Assembly (NCBI GenBank): GCA_002205965.3
Contig: NADL03000457.1
Coordinates: 186,001 to 250,000, forward strand
Origin: Kappaphycus alvarezii
Taxonomy: Eukaryota > Rhodophyta > Florideophyceae > Gigartinales > Solieriaceae
Direction: 5' to 3'
Length of the DNA stretch: 64,000 nt
This document shows positions 10,745-21,479 of this stretch, piece after piece. A model generated the notes under the pieces. The model worked only from the letters and a program-made list of their open reading frames with translations, did no database searches and was not told where the DNA came from. The position numbers and the translations under genes were made by a program. Position 1 is the stretch's first letter, and the number at the start of each line of letters is the position of its first letter.

Positions 10745-11240
10745 TGGTTCTTAAATATTTGGAAGGTGCGGTTTGGCTATCCTCCGGTATATGCTAAACG
10801 TGTTCAAGATAATGGGTAGAATCACTCGTGCGCCTAAAAATGCCCCAATCTTAATCCCTAAAGGGCTGGCTCAGTCCATATCAGCAGACATAAGGAGGAA
10901 AAGTTTGGGTGTTTTGCTCTTGGAAGATATACCCGATCTATCCCATGGTTTTCCAGACACCCAAAATTGACTCAAAAAGGTATACCAACACAGTAATTGG
11001 GAAGGTACTACGCTTCCTAAAAAGCTGCCTTCAAGTCAGCAATCAGGCAAGCCGCAATGGACATGACGGCTGCTGCAGCGATCCTTTGCATCAACCCCCC
11101 TGACCCTTTCCGGAAGGCATTATGCGTTGGACATCACTACTGGTACTGCATGCTTGTGGGTTGAAACCGCTCGAACCTTTTCGTATGTCTCCATTTCCCT
11201 AACAGCCATGTTGCGCGAAAGGAAATTTACACCGCACGGG
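10745..11240 (-). mobile_element. Type I LINE (subfamily B) 3' end, interrupted
   Basis: The minus-strand C-terminus (NMAVREMETYEKVRAVSTHK) lies at 11,120-11,235. Its 3' tail (AGCCAGCCCTTTAGG, a CGAGTGAxxCTACCxATTA-type run, GAACACGTTTA, then ACCGxxGGATAGCCxAACCG) lies at 10,745-10,892. The same tail follows the plus-strand copy at 13.5-13.8 kb. The copy is split by another LINE tail at about 10,897-11,118. Confidence 0.75.
10897..11118 (-). mobile_element. Type I LINE (subfamily A) 3' end nested in subfamily B
   Basis: The plus strand reads GTTTGGGTGTTTTGCTCTTG, then GAAGATATACCCGATCTATC and CCATGGTTTTCCAGACA: the inverted A-type tail. The last codons of the A-type C-terminus follow. It sits inside the B-type copy, between its last coding block and its tail, so A transposed after B. 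Confidence 0.75.
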
Positions 11241-11251
11241 CTATCGTTGTT

Positions 11252-11575
11252 TTGCCAACTACAGCTCTCCGAGCCAGTCAGGCGCAGAAACTGCCCGAAA
11301 ATGTGAGCAACCAAATGCAAACGTTTCAAAAGACACGCGCTGCCAGAAAATACCTAGCTAATGCGCTCTCAGAAGTAGCATATGACAAATACCTCCAGAA
11401 TCTTGACTATGCACACATTAATTCCTTGCACTCGGCCGCGGAGTGCGTCAGTGATACTTCGGCTCTCATTGTGCTCGTCAGGGAAAATAGGTTGTCACCT
11501 TGCACTTTGCTTCCAACTGAACTGGAGCCAGTATCCACGATTTCGGTGATATCACCAAAACTGGCAAGAAAATGA
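11252..11575 (+). CDS. Unrecognised open frame, 107 codons
   Basis: Open from an ATG: MPTTALRASQAQKLPENVSN..., including RAARKYLANALSEVAYDKYL and DTSALIVLVRENRLSPCTLL. The composition looks protein-like and helical, but no domain is recognisable. It lies between a LINE fragment and a minisatellite-bearing LTR-like piece, so it may be part of a retroelement rather than a host gene. No intron or promoter signal was seen. Confidence 0.25.
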   Translation: MPTTALRASQAQKLPENVSNQMQTFQKTRAARKYLANALSEVAYDKYLQNLDYAHINSLHSAAECVSDTSALIVLVRENRLSPCTLLPTELEPVSTISVISPKLARK

Positions 11576-11727
11576 AAAAATGAAAAAATGAAAGTGTTGG
11601 CTGAGCTGGTATGCTGCGCTGGCTGGGTTGGCATGCTGCGCTGGCTGGGTTGGCATGCTGCGCTGGCTGCGATGTATTTCATAATTTATTTTCAATTAAT
11701 TGTAGAGGGATTCTGTGCACTGTACAG
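11576..11727 (-). repeat. Minisatellite-bearing LTR-like repeat, copy 1
   Basis: About three units of TGCTGCGCTGGCTGGGTTGG with CA spacing (a 22-bp period), followed by a TTTATTTTCAATTAATTGTA stretch and GAGGGATTC, ending at CACTGTACA. Related copies are at 16.53-16.74 and 43.21-43.47 kb. Read on the minus strand it starts TGTACAGTGCACAG. Confidence 0.6.
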
Positions 11728-12150
11728 TAGCGGTGCTGCGCTAGCATAGATACTGCTCAGGTGCCACAGATTTCGGATGTTTGGAACTGTATATAAGGAT
11801 GTAAGAGGGCATGCCCGTGGGCACCGGTCATGGGGCTGAATAAGGATATTTTTAGTGATCTATATATTGCAGCTGGTTTGAACCACTAGAATAAATGCTC
11901 GTGGACTCCATTGGAGGTATGGATATTTTGGAGGTATGGATATTTTGGAGGAATTTTTTGGTTCTGATCTATAGTACTGAGATGTTTAGGAAAAAATGTA
12001 TATATTTATGCTAATAGTATATGCTTTTAGTCTTTATCGTTCACACGATTCCATTTGATGCATTTTATGGTTCTCAGTAAGTTTTTTTGAGACTTAACGG
12101 TTAGCTAAAAAGTCTATATAAGCTGAGCAAACTGCTTCCTCTTGCTTCCG
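11728..12150 (+). mobile_element. Partial Gypsy LTR (acidic-frame family)
   Basis: Contains LNKDIFSDLYIAA and MDILEEFFGSDL-type codons (end of the LTR protein), then CATTTTATGGTTCTCAGT and AAAAAGTCTATATAAGCTGA, the LTR promoter. It breaks off just after TTGCTTCC. Its left part, from GGTGCTGCGCTAGCATAGAT, is shared with the copy at 43.63 kb, so both derive from one rearranged LTR form. Confidence 0.65.
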
Positions 12151-13330
12151 ATGTGGTCCTCGGTATGGTCCCTTTAACTGTTCTCATCATAATTTTCGTT
12201 ACACATGGTGGAATAGAACACAGTTACTTTGGGCTCAAATCCATTTTCTGTCATTAATTTGATGGTATAGTTTGCATTAAAGCAAATTGAATTGTCTGAA
12301 ATGGTTCTTCTAGGAAGGTCAAACGGCCCGATTTATTCCTGTCTTATAAATCCAATGACTAAGTCGGCATGGCATCCTTAGACAGTACTGCATATGGCCA
12401 TTCCTTCTGGTGTTCAACTACCATGAGGTGAAATTTATTCCCAGATGTGTTCTTATAGAAGGACAAGACGAAGTCACGGAAGAATTTTTTAAATAGCTGG
12501 GTAATAAAAATACTGAGAAGGGCTTATATTTTCGAGCTCAAGGGAAGTTTAGGCAAGCTTCTCAAGTTTTCACAAAGTTATGGATGTCTTTGTGCACTTC
12601 TGGCCCCACAGATGTCTCCGTGTTAACTTTTTTCGTTCTTTTAAGGATCTAATGGCCCAATTCATAATGGGATGTTATCATAATTTCGCTTTCTTTTCCA
12701 ATATACACCACAAACCGGGGATCTGCATTTGTTAAACGAAAAATTTTAAATCCATTAAACGAAATGTTTTTTTGTTCCCATTCCGAAAAAACTTACTGGT
12801 ATCGCTTTACCCATTCATTGTGCCTCACGTCCGCTTTGTTGATCTTCGCTCTCATCAGAAATCGATAAAATTACTTTAATTTAGCTTTTCAGTATGGCAG
12901 TCCTGGCATATAGGCGATGACTAATTCTGCACTGCTTTTTTCTGCTCCGCCGATGTTTTCGATTTCATCATTCGGCCGGGAAAGAAATTTTGCAAGCTAG
13001 TTGACCCTTCCCGTCTGATAAACGATTTAGAATTGTTATTCTGCGAATAAAAAAGCCACCGTGTTGAGCGATTGTGAACATATTTCTTCTCAAACGCAAA
13101 TTAAACGGCCTGATGATCTCCTATTGACTTAATTTTTTCCCCCACAAACACGAGGGGCAAGGCTATTTCCCGCAAACGGTATACTTCGTCGGCATAGTTC
13201 ATTCTACGACTCGCAACCCGTACTTGGTACACCTTGCCATCATCATCTCTTTGATATAACACAGCGCAAAGTGCTCCAGTACGTCAGTTTCGATGAGTAA
13301 TCTCTTCTCAAAGTCCATATGAAAGAGTAC
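12150..13330 (-). mobile_element. Decayed Gypsy pol (RNase H and integrase)
   Basis: Minus strand in order: LIETDVLEHFALC and DDDGKVYQVRVASRRMNYAD (RNase H), KKYVHNRSTRWL, then integrase traces HYELGH (zinc motif region), EVHKDIHNFVKT, SGNKFHLMVVEHQKEWPYAV and DLPRRTISDNSICFNA. These match, block by block, the young Gypsy at 45-52 kb. It is an old copy with many breaks and no open frame long enough to be noticed by length alone. Confidence 0.8.
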
Positions 13331-13369
13331 TAACGGCTCGCAAGGCTTCGGTTTTATTAGGATGAAAGC

Positions 13370-13800
13370 TTGCTACATGTATTGGTCCCACTTGAATATT
13401 TTCACACTTTGACGTTACTGTGCTGAGAGAGAGGTATTTATCCCGCTCACATCCCTCAACGCCGCAAACGCTGCAAAGCATAGAAGATATGAATCTTTTA
13501 TCGCGACCTCCGCCCGAAGCAGGCTCATGCCCATCCCTATATCCGCCCTCGGGGGCTGGCACCCAGACGCCTACGCAGTGCTAACCGACGTGGCGCGGAA
13601 CGTGGCTGTTAGGGCAATGGAGACATACGGGACGGTTCGAGCGGTTTTAACCCAGAGGCATGCGGCAGCAGCAGTGATGTCCAATGCATCATGCCTGCTG
13701 AAGGCTTCGAGCCAGCCCTTTAGGCGCACGAGTGACACTACCGATTACCCTGAACACGTTTAACATACACCGGGGGATAGCCGAACCGCACTTTTCAAAA
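13370..13800 (+). mobile_element. Type I LINE (subfamily B) endonuclease end
   Basis: FDVTVLRER (endonuclease core) at about 13,410, then MPIPISALGGWHPDAYAVLT, DVARNVAVRAMETYGTVRAV and LTQRHAAAAVMSNASCLL in one frame to 13,762. The 3' tail GCCGAACCGCACTTTTCAAA ends near 13,800. It is the best-preserved B-type 3' end and defines its tail. Confidence 0.8.
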
Positions 13801-13814
13801 ATTAAATAACCAAA

Positions 13815-14850
13815 TCAATTTCTTTGCGAGGGTGCGTTGGAGCAAAACGCGCTGAAGGGAACTATCTTCGACGGCAGACATGAGGCAGATAACACCCTAT
13901 GGGCTTCGGCTGCATCTTTCGATGTGCTCAGCAGTCGTACCGAAGCCGGTAAGATGGAGCGGCCGGCGGTATCACCAGCGGCACAAGAAGCGAGGAAAGC
14001 GGAGGCGGAAATGTCGCGCCCCGACCTGAGGCCTATCCCAGCGATGGTTTCTTGGGGTTTAGCGGTTTCACCGGGAGCTGGAGTTCTCGAAAGACTACAC
14101 GGGCGACGACGCCTCTGGTCAAAATTCGGACGCATTTCTGGATCATCTCGTCAAAGCACTTTGCGCCTTCCGCTGTACTAGAAGGGGGAACGACGCGTAA
14201 CAAGGGACCTTGCAGACGCCAAACCAATTTCGGAGGAGTTGAAGGGCCACATGTGTGTCGTCGAGATCGGCATTTTCCTGGAAGGACTTGAGGACTCGAC
14301 GTGTTCGTAGAAGTCTCGTTGCATGAATGCCGTCGACCCTATGGGGGCGTTGAGAATGTGAGTCCCTTTGCTGTACACTTGCTTTAGGCCGGCTGGGTAA
14401 AGCTCTTGGACGGACGGCGGGGGTGCAGTAGGCCACCAAATCTTGTACTTTGTCATGTACAGATGAAGGCCGCGGTCTTTGGCATATGACGACGAGAGGA
14501 CTTTTACTGCTTTCAATAGCTGCTTGTGGGTTCCTATGATATACCCGTCGTCATGATACCATAGCTGTATTAGTAGCTGCCCTACCTCTCTGACGCCATC
14601 CTCGTTAAAGGACAGCAAATCGAGATCGTAGTGACGAGGCGGAGGAATTAAGTAGTGGAACTTGTACCACGGCAACGTGCGAAGTAGGAGGCCACGAAGG
14701 CGAGCAGTGCTTGGGTAGATTTCCCGACGACACTATATGTGTCGAGGCCGAAAGGATGAAACTTGGCGTTGACAAAAGAGCGCAGGGCGGCGTAACGTTG
14801 CGTTTCTGTGCTCCGATTCCGGCAACACTCGCCATCTGAACGGCGACGGG
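13815..14850 (-). mobile_element. Type I LINE reverse transcriptase fragment (YHDD)
   Basis: Minus strand: LWYHDDGYIIGTHKQLLKAV, the RT active-site block with YHDD in place of the usual YADD. Downstream come RGLHLYMTKYKIWWPTAPPP, LYPAGLKQVYSKGTHILNAP, and at 13,815-13,950 EAHRVLSASCLPSKIVPFSA. The same blocks in the same order are in the copy at 27.1-28.5 kb, so YHDD is a family trait. Several frame changes. It abuts a type II LINE on the right. Confidence 0.85.
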
Positions 14851-14869
14851 ACTGAGCTAGGGCGCGAGA

Positions 14870-15900
14870 GGTGTGGAGGCTGGCTATGGAGACGTCAATT
14901 GCTTGTGGGGTGGTGAGAGCTCGAGATCGTCGATGAAGATTTCCATGCGGTGCTGTGCATGCGGTGGACGATCATGTTCACACGGAGAGGTGAACTCCTT
15001 GGGGCGCAGGCCGATGGATGGATGCCGGAAGAGGGTCATGAGCTTATCCCAAATGTGAATATGACGTCTGACGTATCCCTCCAGGGAGGGACAGGTGGTG
15101 GCGTCGACTGCAAGCGGGTCGAGGAGTGGCGGGGAAGGACGGGAAGAGGGCAGGCAGCGGGGGCACGGCTGGTTTCCTGGGAATATCGGGTTACCGAGTC
15201 TTAGCATCACCATCATAGTCCAAATTTCAGGGTCAGCTTTGGTAGAAAGCTTGGCGACGGGGTGTTTGGAGAAACGTAGGCAAGAAGATCGTGTGGACAG
15301 GACAAATTCCGCTCAAGACGATAGGAAGGAGGTTCGAAGGTGCCAGGAGCCGAAAGTCACGAATCATGACGAGAACGGTGGAAGGCGGCGGTTAGGGTTG
15401 CCTGTGCACCTGAAAGGTGACCGTGGCGTTGGAGGGAGTGGAGGGCGACAGTAAGCTGGAAGGGGGGAGGAATATCCAGCTGGGACGAGAGGTAAGCATG
15501 CGAGAGGGACAGGACATTGTGCAGTGAATATTGGATAGGCGGATGTAGATTGGCTCGAACAATAGCGCCAGTGGCGAGGAGCGAAGTGTAGTATGCGATA
15601 AGGGAAAGTGGGGCGGGGAAGGTCACGCCAAGCCCCCCCCATTTGAAACGGGAGTGTAGGGCACATCCAAGCGTCGTCGTGAAGGTCCCGGTGAACGGCG
15701 TCGAATGCACTTCGCAGTTGGAGGTCAAATTGTTTTGCACTAGAAAGAGAAAGTTGCGGCGGTGCAAGCATGGAGGGTGTGGTCGGCTTCAAAAGGGGGG
15801 GGATTTGGGGTGTAGAACGGCCTCTGTGCGAGACGATGGGGGCAGGTCTATGAAATTAGAGGGTCCGAGGAGGAGAGTGAGCCAGGCGAGACTATATCAC
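14870..15900 (-). mobile_element. Type II-like LINE thumb and zinc region
   Basis: Minus strand: KWGGLGVTFPAPLSLIAYY (the 'GGLGI' block after RT), a long helical stretch, then CPRC...PLLDPLAVDATTCPSL (zinc motif) and EGYVRRHIHIWDKLMTLFRH. This parallels GGLGIPLASS... and LLDPLGKHALTCKYN in the larger LINE at 16.9-20.7 kb, but is clearly diverged. The endonuclease end is missing. GC-rich; open frames on the plus strand here are shadows. Confidence 0.7.
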
Positions 15901-16030
15901 AAGGCTGGTGTGAAACTAACCGTAAGACATGTTTTGTTGAACGAAACCGTCGCCGCGGCGTGTCTTTACACGGTGTGTGCAATCTTTACGGGATGTGGAA
16001 AAGGCATGTGGGAGAACATGTTGAGGGGGA

Positions 16031-16530
16031 TGATAGGGGCAAATCGTCGGGAGAAGAGATATTCAGAACCAACTACCCCAAGAAGGAGGTGTTGCAAGCG
16101 ACAAAAGTGCTGCCGTGGTATAGTTGAACGAATAAAAAGGAGTTTATATGGAAGAGAGTTGAGAGGTCTACAAGCAAGTATGGAAGGGGCAGGGTCTACC
16201 ACTGATGCTCTGTGAGCAGCGTAAGAAAAGGTTTTCTTGGGTCTGAAGTTGACTCTCAACTCCCCACTACTCAGGACTTGGCTTGAAGTTGTCTGCCAAC
16301 TTGCTTGACCTCCACAAGAGGACGCAGTTTACTCAGCTTATATAGACTTTTTGGGTATCCCTAAAGTCTCAAAGAAACATACAAAAAATCATAAAATGCA
16401 CCAAATTGAATCGTTTGAACGAGAATGACTAACAGCAGATACTATCAGGATAAATATCTAGATTCTTTCCTTTATATCTTAGTCCTCTTTATCAGAGCCG
16501 AACAGTTCCCTCAAAATATAGCAAAATATA
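16031..16530 (-). mobile_element. Partial Gypsy LTR, acidic-frame family
   Basis: Starts TGATAGGGGCAAATCGTCGG at 16,031 (the LTR 3' end in reverse), and runs through the R region and inverted promoter CTTATATAGACTTTTTGG to the last codons of the LTR protein (ELFGSDKED, read on the minus strand). It joins minisatellite sequence at about 16,530. Similar to the LTRs of the young Gypsy but with many substitutions. Confidence 0.75.
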
Positions 16531-16740
16531 GCAAAGCCCCCCTCTACAAATAATTGAGAATTAAACTGTAACTACAGTGACAGCGCAGCCAGCGCAGCAT
16601 GCCAGCGCAGCCAGCGCAGCATGCCAGTGCAGCCAATGCAGCATGCCAGCGCAGCCAGCGCAGCATACCAGCACAGCCAGCGCAGAGTGCCAGCGCAGCC
16701 AGCACAGAATGCCAAATAATATCTACAATTTTCATTATAT
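16531..16740 (+). repeat. Minisatellite-bearing LTR-like repeat, copy 2
   Basis: About six 22-bp units of GCGCAGCCAGCGCAGCATGC with CA spacing. The left flank is CTCTACAAATAATTGAGAA and the right flank AAATAATATCTACAATTTTC, A, followed by TTATATCAGGGG. That last word resembles the iMet-tRNA primer site (TATCAGAGC) of Copia elements, as in the copy at 43.2 kb. Confidence 0.65.
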
Positions 16741-16858
16741 CAGGGGATTACAGAGAAACTAACATGCGAAGGGGGATGAGAGAGAAACTAATCGGAAATG
16801 CATCTGGTAAGAACTTGACGAGCTTGCAACCCATGCAAGCAGAACACAAAGCGCGTTA

Positions 16859-17353
16859 TTAGGAGGTGGAGCTCCCATTGGGAGTGGTGCCTCGACGGGC
16901 AGCAGCGAACGTAGAAAAGCGCCGGAAGAAAGTCGCACCGTCGGCCCCAAGGGCACCGAACACATCAATACCAACAGAAAGAAGCCGTATATCGTTCGTG
17001 TGGCAGACTAGACCGTAGTGCGTGTGTTTCGCACGTTCAGCCATTGAGGCAGCTGCGCCGCCAGACAGGGCACACTGGGAAACGCGAGAAGTGACCTGTG
17101 GATGGGCCACTGTGACATCCAAAGCGATATCCTTCGGGTCGAGGCCATATGCAGTAGGGATATAAAGATCTATGCGAAGGGCGGACGAGGGAGAGGACGA
17201 AGGGGGAAGGGGAGGAAGCAGATGTTCAAGAGAGGCAGAAATTCCGAGCTCCTTACAGTGACGATGGAGAGCGTTACGCAAGACATTATTGCGACGAGTC
17301 TGCCCATCGTTGTACTTACAGGTGAGGGCATGTTTGCCCAGGGGATCGAGCAA
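16859..17353 (-). CDS. Type II LINE zinc motif and restriction-like endonuclease
   Basis: The C-terminal 164 codons of the LINE protein. LLDPLGKHALTCKYNDGQT is the end of a zinc-binding motif. LRIDLYIPTAYGLDPKDI, then ALDVTVAHP, matches the RPD...DV core of PD-(D/E)XK endonucleases in R2/NeSL-like LINEs, with an Ile in place of Pro. Such enzymes nick the target site to prime reverse transcription. The tail AERAKHTHYGLVC...FGALGADGATFFRRFST is shared with the copy at 26.4-26.9 kb (EREKHRHYGTYC...YGALGDDGKGFFRRLS), so the whole domain is conserved in the family. Confidence 0.8.
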   Translation of the reverse strand: MLDPLGKHALTCKYNDGQTRRNNVLRNALHRHCKELGISASLEHLLPPLPPSSSPSSALRIDLYIPTAYGLDPKDIALDVTVAHPQVTSRVSQCALSGGAAASMAERAKHTHYGLVCHTNDIRLLSVGIDVFGALGADGATFFRRFSTFAAARRGTTPNGSSTS

Positions 17354-17647
17354 CGGGGCGATGTCGTTGGAACGGCGAGCACATACCGGACATCGATCAT
17401 GACCAGAGAAAATCGCGCGGCCTAGGCGTAGAGATACAGCGACTATCCAAGCTTGCGAAGACAGATACGTTCCGCGGTGAGGGTGCGGTAAAGTTGAGAA
17501 AGCTGAACAGGCGGACGACTCACGGACGGATAGGAGGCGAGATCTGTCGCGGTCAGAGGATGATCGGAAGATCCGATCAAACGTCGAACTGTGAAGCTCA
17601 GACGAGATAGCAGACTGGAGCCGTTCGCCGGGGACCGGCGTTTGACA

Positions 17648-19140
17648 TCACTGAAACAGGGAAGTGGGCGACAAGGAAGCCGAGAGATCTAAATAACGGG
17701 TAGATAATAAAGAAATCGCGGCCCGAGGCACTTCCTCCAGGTGCAGGTGTCCCGAGAAGGAGAGCAGATCTGAGAAACGGCGGAAAACATCAATCATCGA
17801 AGCCGCATAAGCGGACTCAGGAATTGAAGAAGCGAGAGGAATGCCGAGACCACCGTAGGAAATAGGAAGGCAGGCTTGCTCCCATTTGGAGTCGGTGCAA
17901 GGACCATGAATCTGTGCGAAAGCCTCCCGCTGCTTCCGGTCGAAGCTGACGGCCAAAGCCGCAGATTGGTGGGGGTAGCGAGTCCGCAGCAGATAAATAA
18001 CCTTACAGGCGCTCGCACAGAAACGGTGCAAGTGGTAGGCCATCTGGGTGTCATCGAGGACTGAAGACAGGAAAAGATGCGATCTACTGCAGCTTGACGG
18101 GTGTCGAATGCGGCGCTGACGAAGGAATCGGAACCAATGGGAGAGCCAAGAACGGTAATGCCATCGGGCGTGGAAAGGGGCAGGGAAGAGTGAGGGGAGA
18201 AGTATTATAGGAGATGCCGTATACGTGGGTTTTGGTCATATTCAGTGCGAACCCGATTGCTTGTCCCTGACTCTGGAAGAATTGCAAAGCCTCGAGGGCC
18301 TGCGAGCGGGGAACAACCAAGTTCCCATCGTCCGCATACCAAGCATTGAGCGGGGGCCGGAATTGCTCCTGGAACTTGAGAACGAGAGGATGGAGAGCGA
18401 GAGCGAAAAGCAGAGCCCCCAACGGATCCCCTGTTGAGTGCCATCGGCGCTTAGTACGGAGAATGAACCGAATGAGAGAAAAGAGGTATCCCGAAAGCAG
18501 TAGTGAACCCATCGCGCGATGCCAGGTGCAAAGTCCAGAACGGCATCAAGAATGCGTTGTCGAGAAATGCTGTTGAAAGCATTGTGGGCATCGACTTGGA
18601 TCAATACGTGGTCCTGGAACTTGGTGTTTTGCATCAGGCGACGGACGGCATGAACAATGGCCTCAGCCCCACTTTTAACGCCCACGCCGAGTTGATGAGG
18701 CAAGAGATAGGAAGCTGCAGTCGAGCAAGCCTTGTGGCGAGGAGGCGGGCAATAAGTCGGCGGAGGAGGAGACCAACAGCTATAGGGCGAAGTCCACCGT
18801 TGGGCTTGTGGAGGGCTGTGAGCCGGCCCCCGCAGAAGTAGGCCGGGCACGAGTCCGGTAGTTCGCCGCTGGAACACATGTTAACAAACTTAGTCAGCAC
18901 ATAAAGACAGTCACGGGCGGGATGCACTCCTCCCGCAGGTCGAAGCAACATACGGAGAAAGACCGGGGAAAGGCCATCAGATCCAGCGGTGGACGGGTCG
19001 AGGCTATGGATGGCTCTACGAACATCCGAAACGGAAAACTTGACGGCAGGGGGAAGACGAGAGTTAGGAAGGGGCTGAACGGGGGACGCGGGCGTGGGGT
19101 GAAGGGATTTGAGTCTGCGGAGATTGTCTTCCGAGGGCAC
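17648..19140 (-). CDS. Type II LINE reverse transcriptase and thumb
   Basis: Several overlapping frames on the minus strand give a complete set of RT blocks: AIHSLDPSTAGSDGLSPVFL (fingers), KPNGGLRPIAVG, VLIQVDAHNAFNSISRQRIL (motif A, Asp), GTQQG and GDPLGALLFALALHPL (motif B), NAWYADDGNLVVPRS (motif C, YADD) and FALNMTKTHVYG. The thumb follows with KWEQACLPISYGGLGIPLAS. The catalytic aspartates are present. The domain is split over at least four frames, so the copy is not translatable as it stands in this assembly. Confidence 0.8.
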
Positions 19141-19604
19141 AACAGGTGGGGTATCGTGCAGTAAGGCTGCTGTGGCACGGGAAGGACTGCCACGGTGCAG
19201 TAAGCGGCGGCTGCGCTGGAGGTAGATGGGGAAGGAGAGGCGTCGGCATGAGTAGCAGGGGGTGGGAGGCCCGAAAAGGAGAGGGCTTCAATGAAGAGGT
19301 CATCGAAAAGACCGGAAGATGCGATACGAATGCGGTCAGCAAGATTGGAGCAGTTTTCAGAGCGGCTCGAGCGATGGAAGCGAGGATGATTGCGTCGAAA
19401 TACGAACAAGTTCGAGAAGGGCACGATGACGATGTGCATCAGACGGAGCAGCGATGACACGGCTCAGGAGGCAAAATAGAGGTCGTAGGCCGCTGCTTGA
19501 ACTGGGCGAGGGATGTACGGAAGAACGGGTATCGAAGCCCTGAAAAGAGCAGGGAAAGTAAGGGCAGTAGGAGGGACAGAAGCAATCCTACTGGTCATTA
19601 TCGG

Positions 19605-20734
19605 TCATTGATTCCGGAACTGGGACGTATTCGAGGACAGAGAACGACCGTCAGCCTGCGGGGGAACAGGGGAGCTAGGAGCAGAAGAGGTCGCGGGCCC
19701 AGGGCCGCGACGTGCAACCAGGGTAAAACCGTCCGTATCGGTCACTTCTGGACGGGCGCGACGGCGCTTAGAGTGGACAGCGGGAACCGAAGTGGGTGCG
19801 AGGAGGCATGTCCCGGGCAAAGGTGGGATCGGCAGAAAGAGTCTGGTAAGCTGCGGATTCCATTTCGCGGAGGGATTGGGCAAAAGCAGGAGCCGGATAC
19901 CACTGGCAGGACGGAGATTCCAGGCTTCCGATTTCCAGTCGAAGGCCAGGAAAGACGCCGGGGAGCTGGGCAGGAGACAGGTCTGAAGAGATGTCCATGA
20001 TTTCGGAAAACACGAGTTCGGGAGGGTCGAAGTTGTCTGATGTCTTCGCCAAGTTTCGGAAGGCGGTATAGGTGGGAAGCAATGACGCCAAATCCCGATC
20101 GGCAGCGCACACCATGAAGAAATGAGAAGAAGAGGAGCGAATAATGGAACAGGAGCCGGTAAAACCACCTTGTGTGATGCCTCGGCGGATAGCGGACGGA
20201 TCGTGTACAGGAAAGTCCGGAGAAGACGTGACAACGACAACTCGCTTGGTGTTGCCGCCACATAGCCCGCGAGTGGCTCGGCGGACGCGGCCCGCAACTT
20301 GGTGGAGATCCGAACAGCTGAAAGGTCATCATATTGGGTGAGGCCTTGGCGGCCCAGGAAAGGGAGACGGCGGACAGGTTTGGGGCCGTTGGGGGCATGT
20401 TCGCCACGTGTAGGTAGGATTGGGCGGGAGGCAGAGGAGCAGGATTGGGAGACTGGTCCGATTCAGTGGCAGGAGAAGTTGGCAGGGAAGGGGCCGCAAG
20501 AGAGGTCAAGACATGCAGAACGGAACGAAAGTGAGGGTTGTTTTGCAGAGAAGGGGCCAGAGCGACCGTCACGGGGGAGTTCTGAACGGCAGAACAGAAT
20601 GCAGCTGTGGCTGCAGGGTCGGAGAGGTCGACGACCCCATCAAAGATGGAGACGCATTTGACCAGGTAATCCATCGACGCATGGGTTAGGGAGACAACGG
20701 TGTCAGAATGCCCAGAAGAAGGTCGGGAGGGCAT
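19605..20734 (-). CDS. Type II LINE N-terminal / ORF1-like region
   Basis: Starts MPSRPSSGHSDTVVSLTHAS at 20,734. Residues up to about 155 are Ser/Pro/Ala-rich, with helical stretches (YLVKCVSIFDGVVDLSDPAA). In another frame the 19,605-20,297 part ends TDTDGFTLVARRGPGPATSS, a 'DGFTxVxxR' motif common at the end of LINE ORF1-type or N-terminal domains. I recognise no RRM or zinc knuckle. It probably binds nucleic acid by position in the element; this is inference. Confidence 0.5.
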
Positions 20735-21420
20735 AGTGGCAGAAACTGTGGGGTCGGGAGATCACAGGAAAGGGAATAGCCAATAAAAAGGTCACGATAA
20801 ACAAAAAATCAAGAAGTAGCCAATAAGATAGCGCTGTGGAAAAACGAATCTGGCGAAGATCGGGAGAAGCAAAGAAGAAAAAAAGGAAAAAACCGGGAGA
20901 AGAGGGAAGATGAGGGCAAAAGCACCGTCGTCGCGCGACAGAGCGCAACCGCAGCAGAACCGCGGGAGCGGGCGCGAACGTCGGACGAGGGAGGGCGAGG
21001 TGTAGGGGAAGAGGGAGTTTCACAGAAGAAATACAAACAAAGATATCAGCTAAAGACTTCATTGTTTGTTGCCTTTGCAAAGGTTTCCATGGGTCGCACC
21101 ACCGCGACATTGCCTAGCCACGTCATGCAGCACCAATAGCGACATTCTGCACATTATCGCAGTACAGTACTGTACGTACTGTACTGTACAGAGGGATGAA
21201 CACGGGGTGTTGTTATCTGGAAAGGCTCAGAACCAGGAGTTTGTTAAGCAGTACAGGACATTCCACCGAATGTTGTACACTTGTAAGAGTGCACTGCACA
21301 AGTATGTAAAAAACAGATCCGTAAGCGCAAACTATAAAACATATAATCATCTTTACTTGATGTATTATAAAAGGCGTACAAGCCTAGCTGACAGTGTAAG
21401 CTAAGAAACGGTATGGTATG
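20735..21420. other. LINE 5' flank and GTAC-rich palindromic DNA
   Basis: 20,735-21,060 (minus) is the likely 5' leader of the type II LINE. At 21,160-21,193 a run of GTACAGTACTGTACGTACTG with further GTAC words is nearly self-complementary. No gene recognised. Confidence 0.4.
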
Positions 21421-21479
21421 TACAGTAAAGTACAGTAATTGCATGGAGGTGGCTGTGCAATATGTACATTTTCCCCCCA

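Larger units (their letters stand above)
16859..20734 (-). mobile_element. Nearly full-length type II LINE
   Basis: Minus-strand order: N-terminal Ser/Pro-rich protein (20,734-19,605), reverse transcriptase (about 19,140-18,084), thumb (18,043-17,648), then zinc motif and restriction-like endonuclease (17,353-16,859). GC-rich throughout, unlike the AT-rich LTR DNA around it. The frame changes several times, mostly in C- or G-runs, so it is either decayed or affected by run-length errors. No APE-type endonuclease was seen, which places it among RLE-bearing LINEs. Related 3' ends are at 26.3-26.9 kb and 43.7-43.9 kb. Confidence 0.85.

Noticed and set aside
15643-16215. A 190-codon plus-strand open frame
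   Set aside because: It is the antisense of the type II-like LINE and the LTR beside it; GC-rich antisense strands stay open by composition, and it has no domain.
16577-16862. Short Ala/Gln/Cys-rich open frames
   Set aside because: They only translate the 22-bp minisatellite, whose length is not a multiple of three, so every frame looks repetitive.
19497-20000. A 167-codon Arg/Gly-rich plus-strand frame
   Set aside because: It is antisense to the LINE N-terminal region; the Arg/Gly content mirrors the Pro/Ser codons of the real strand.
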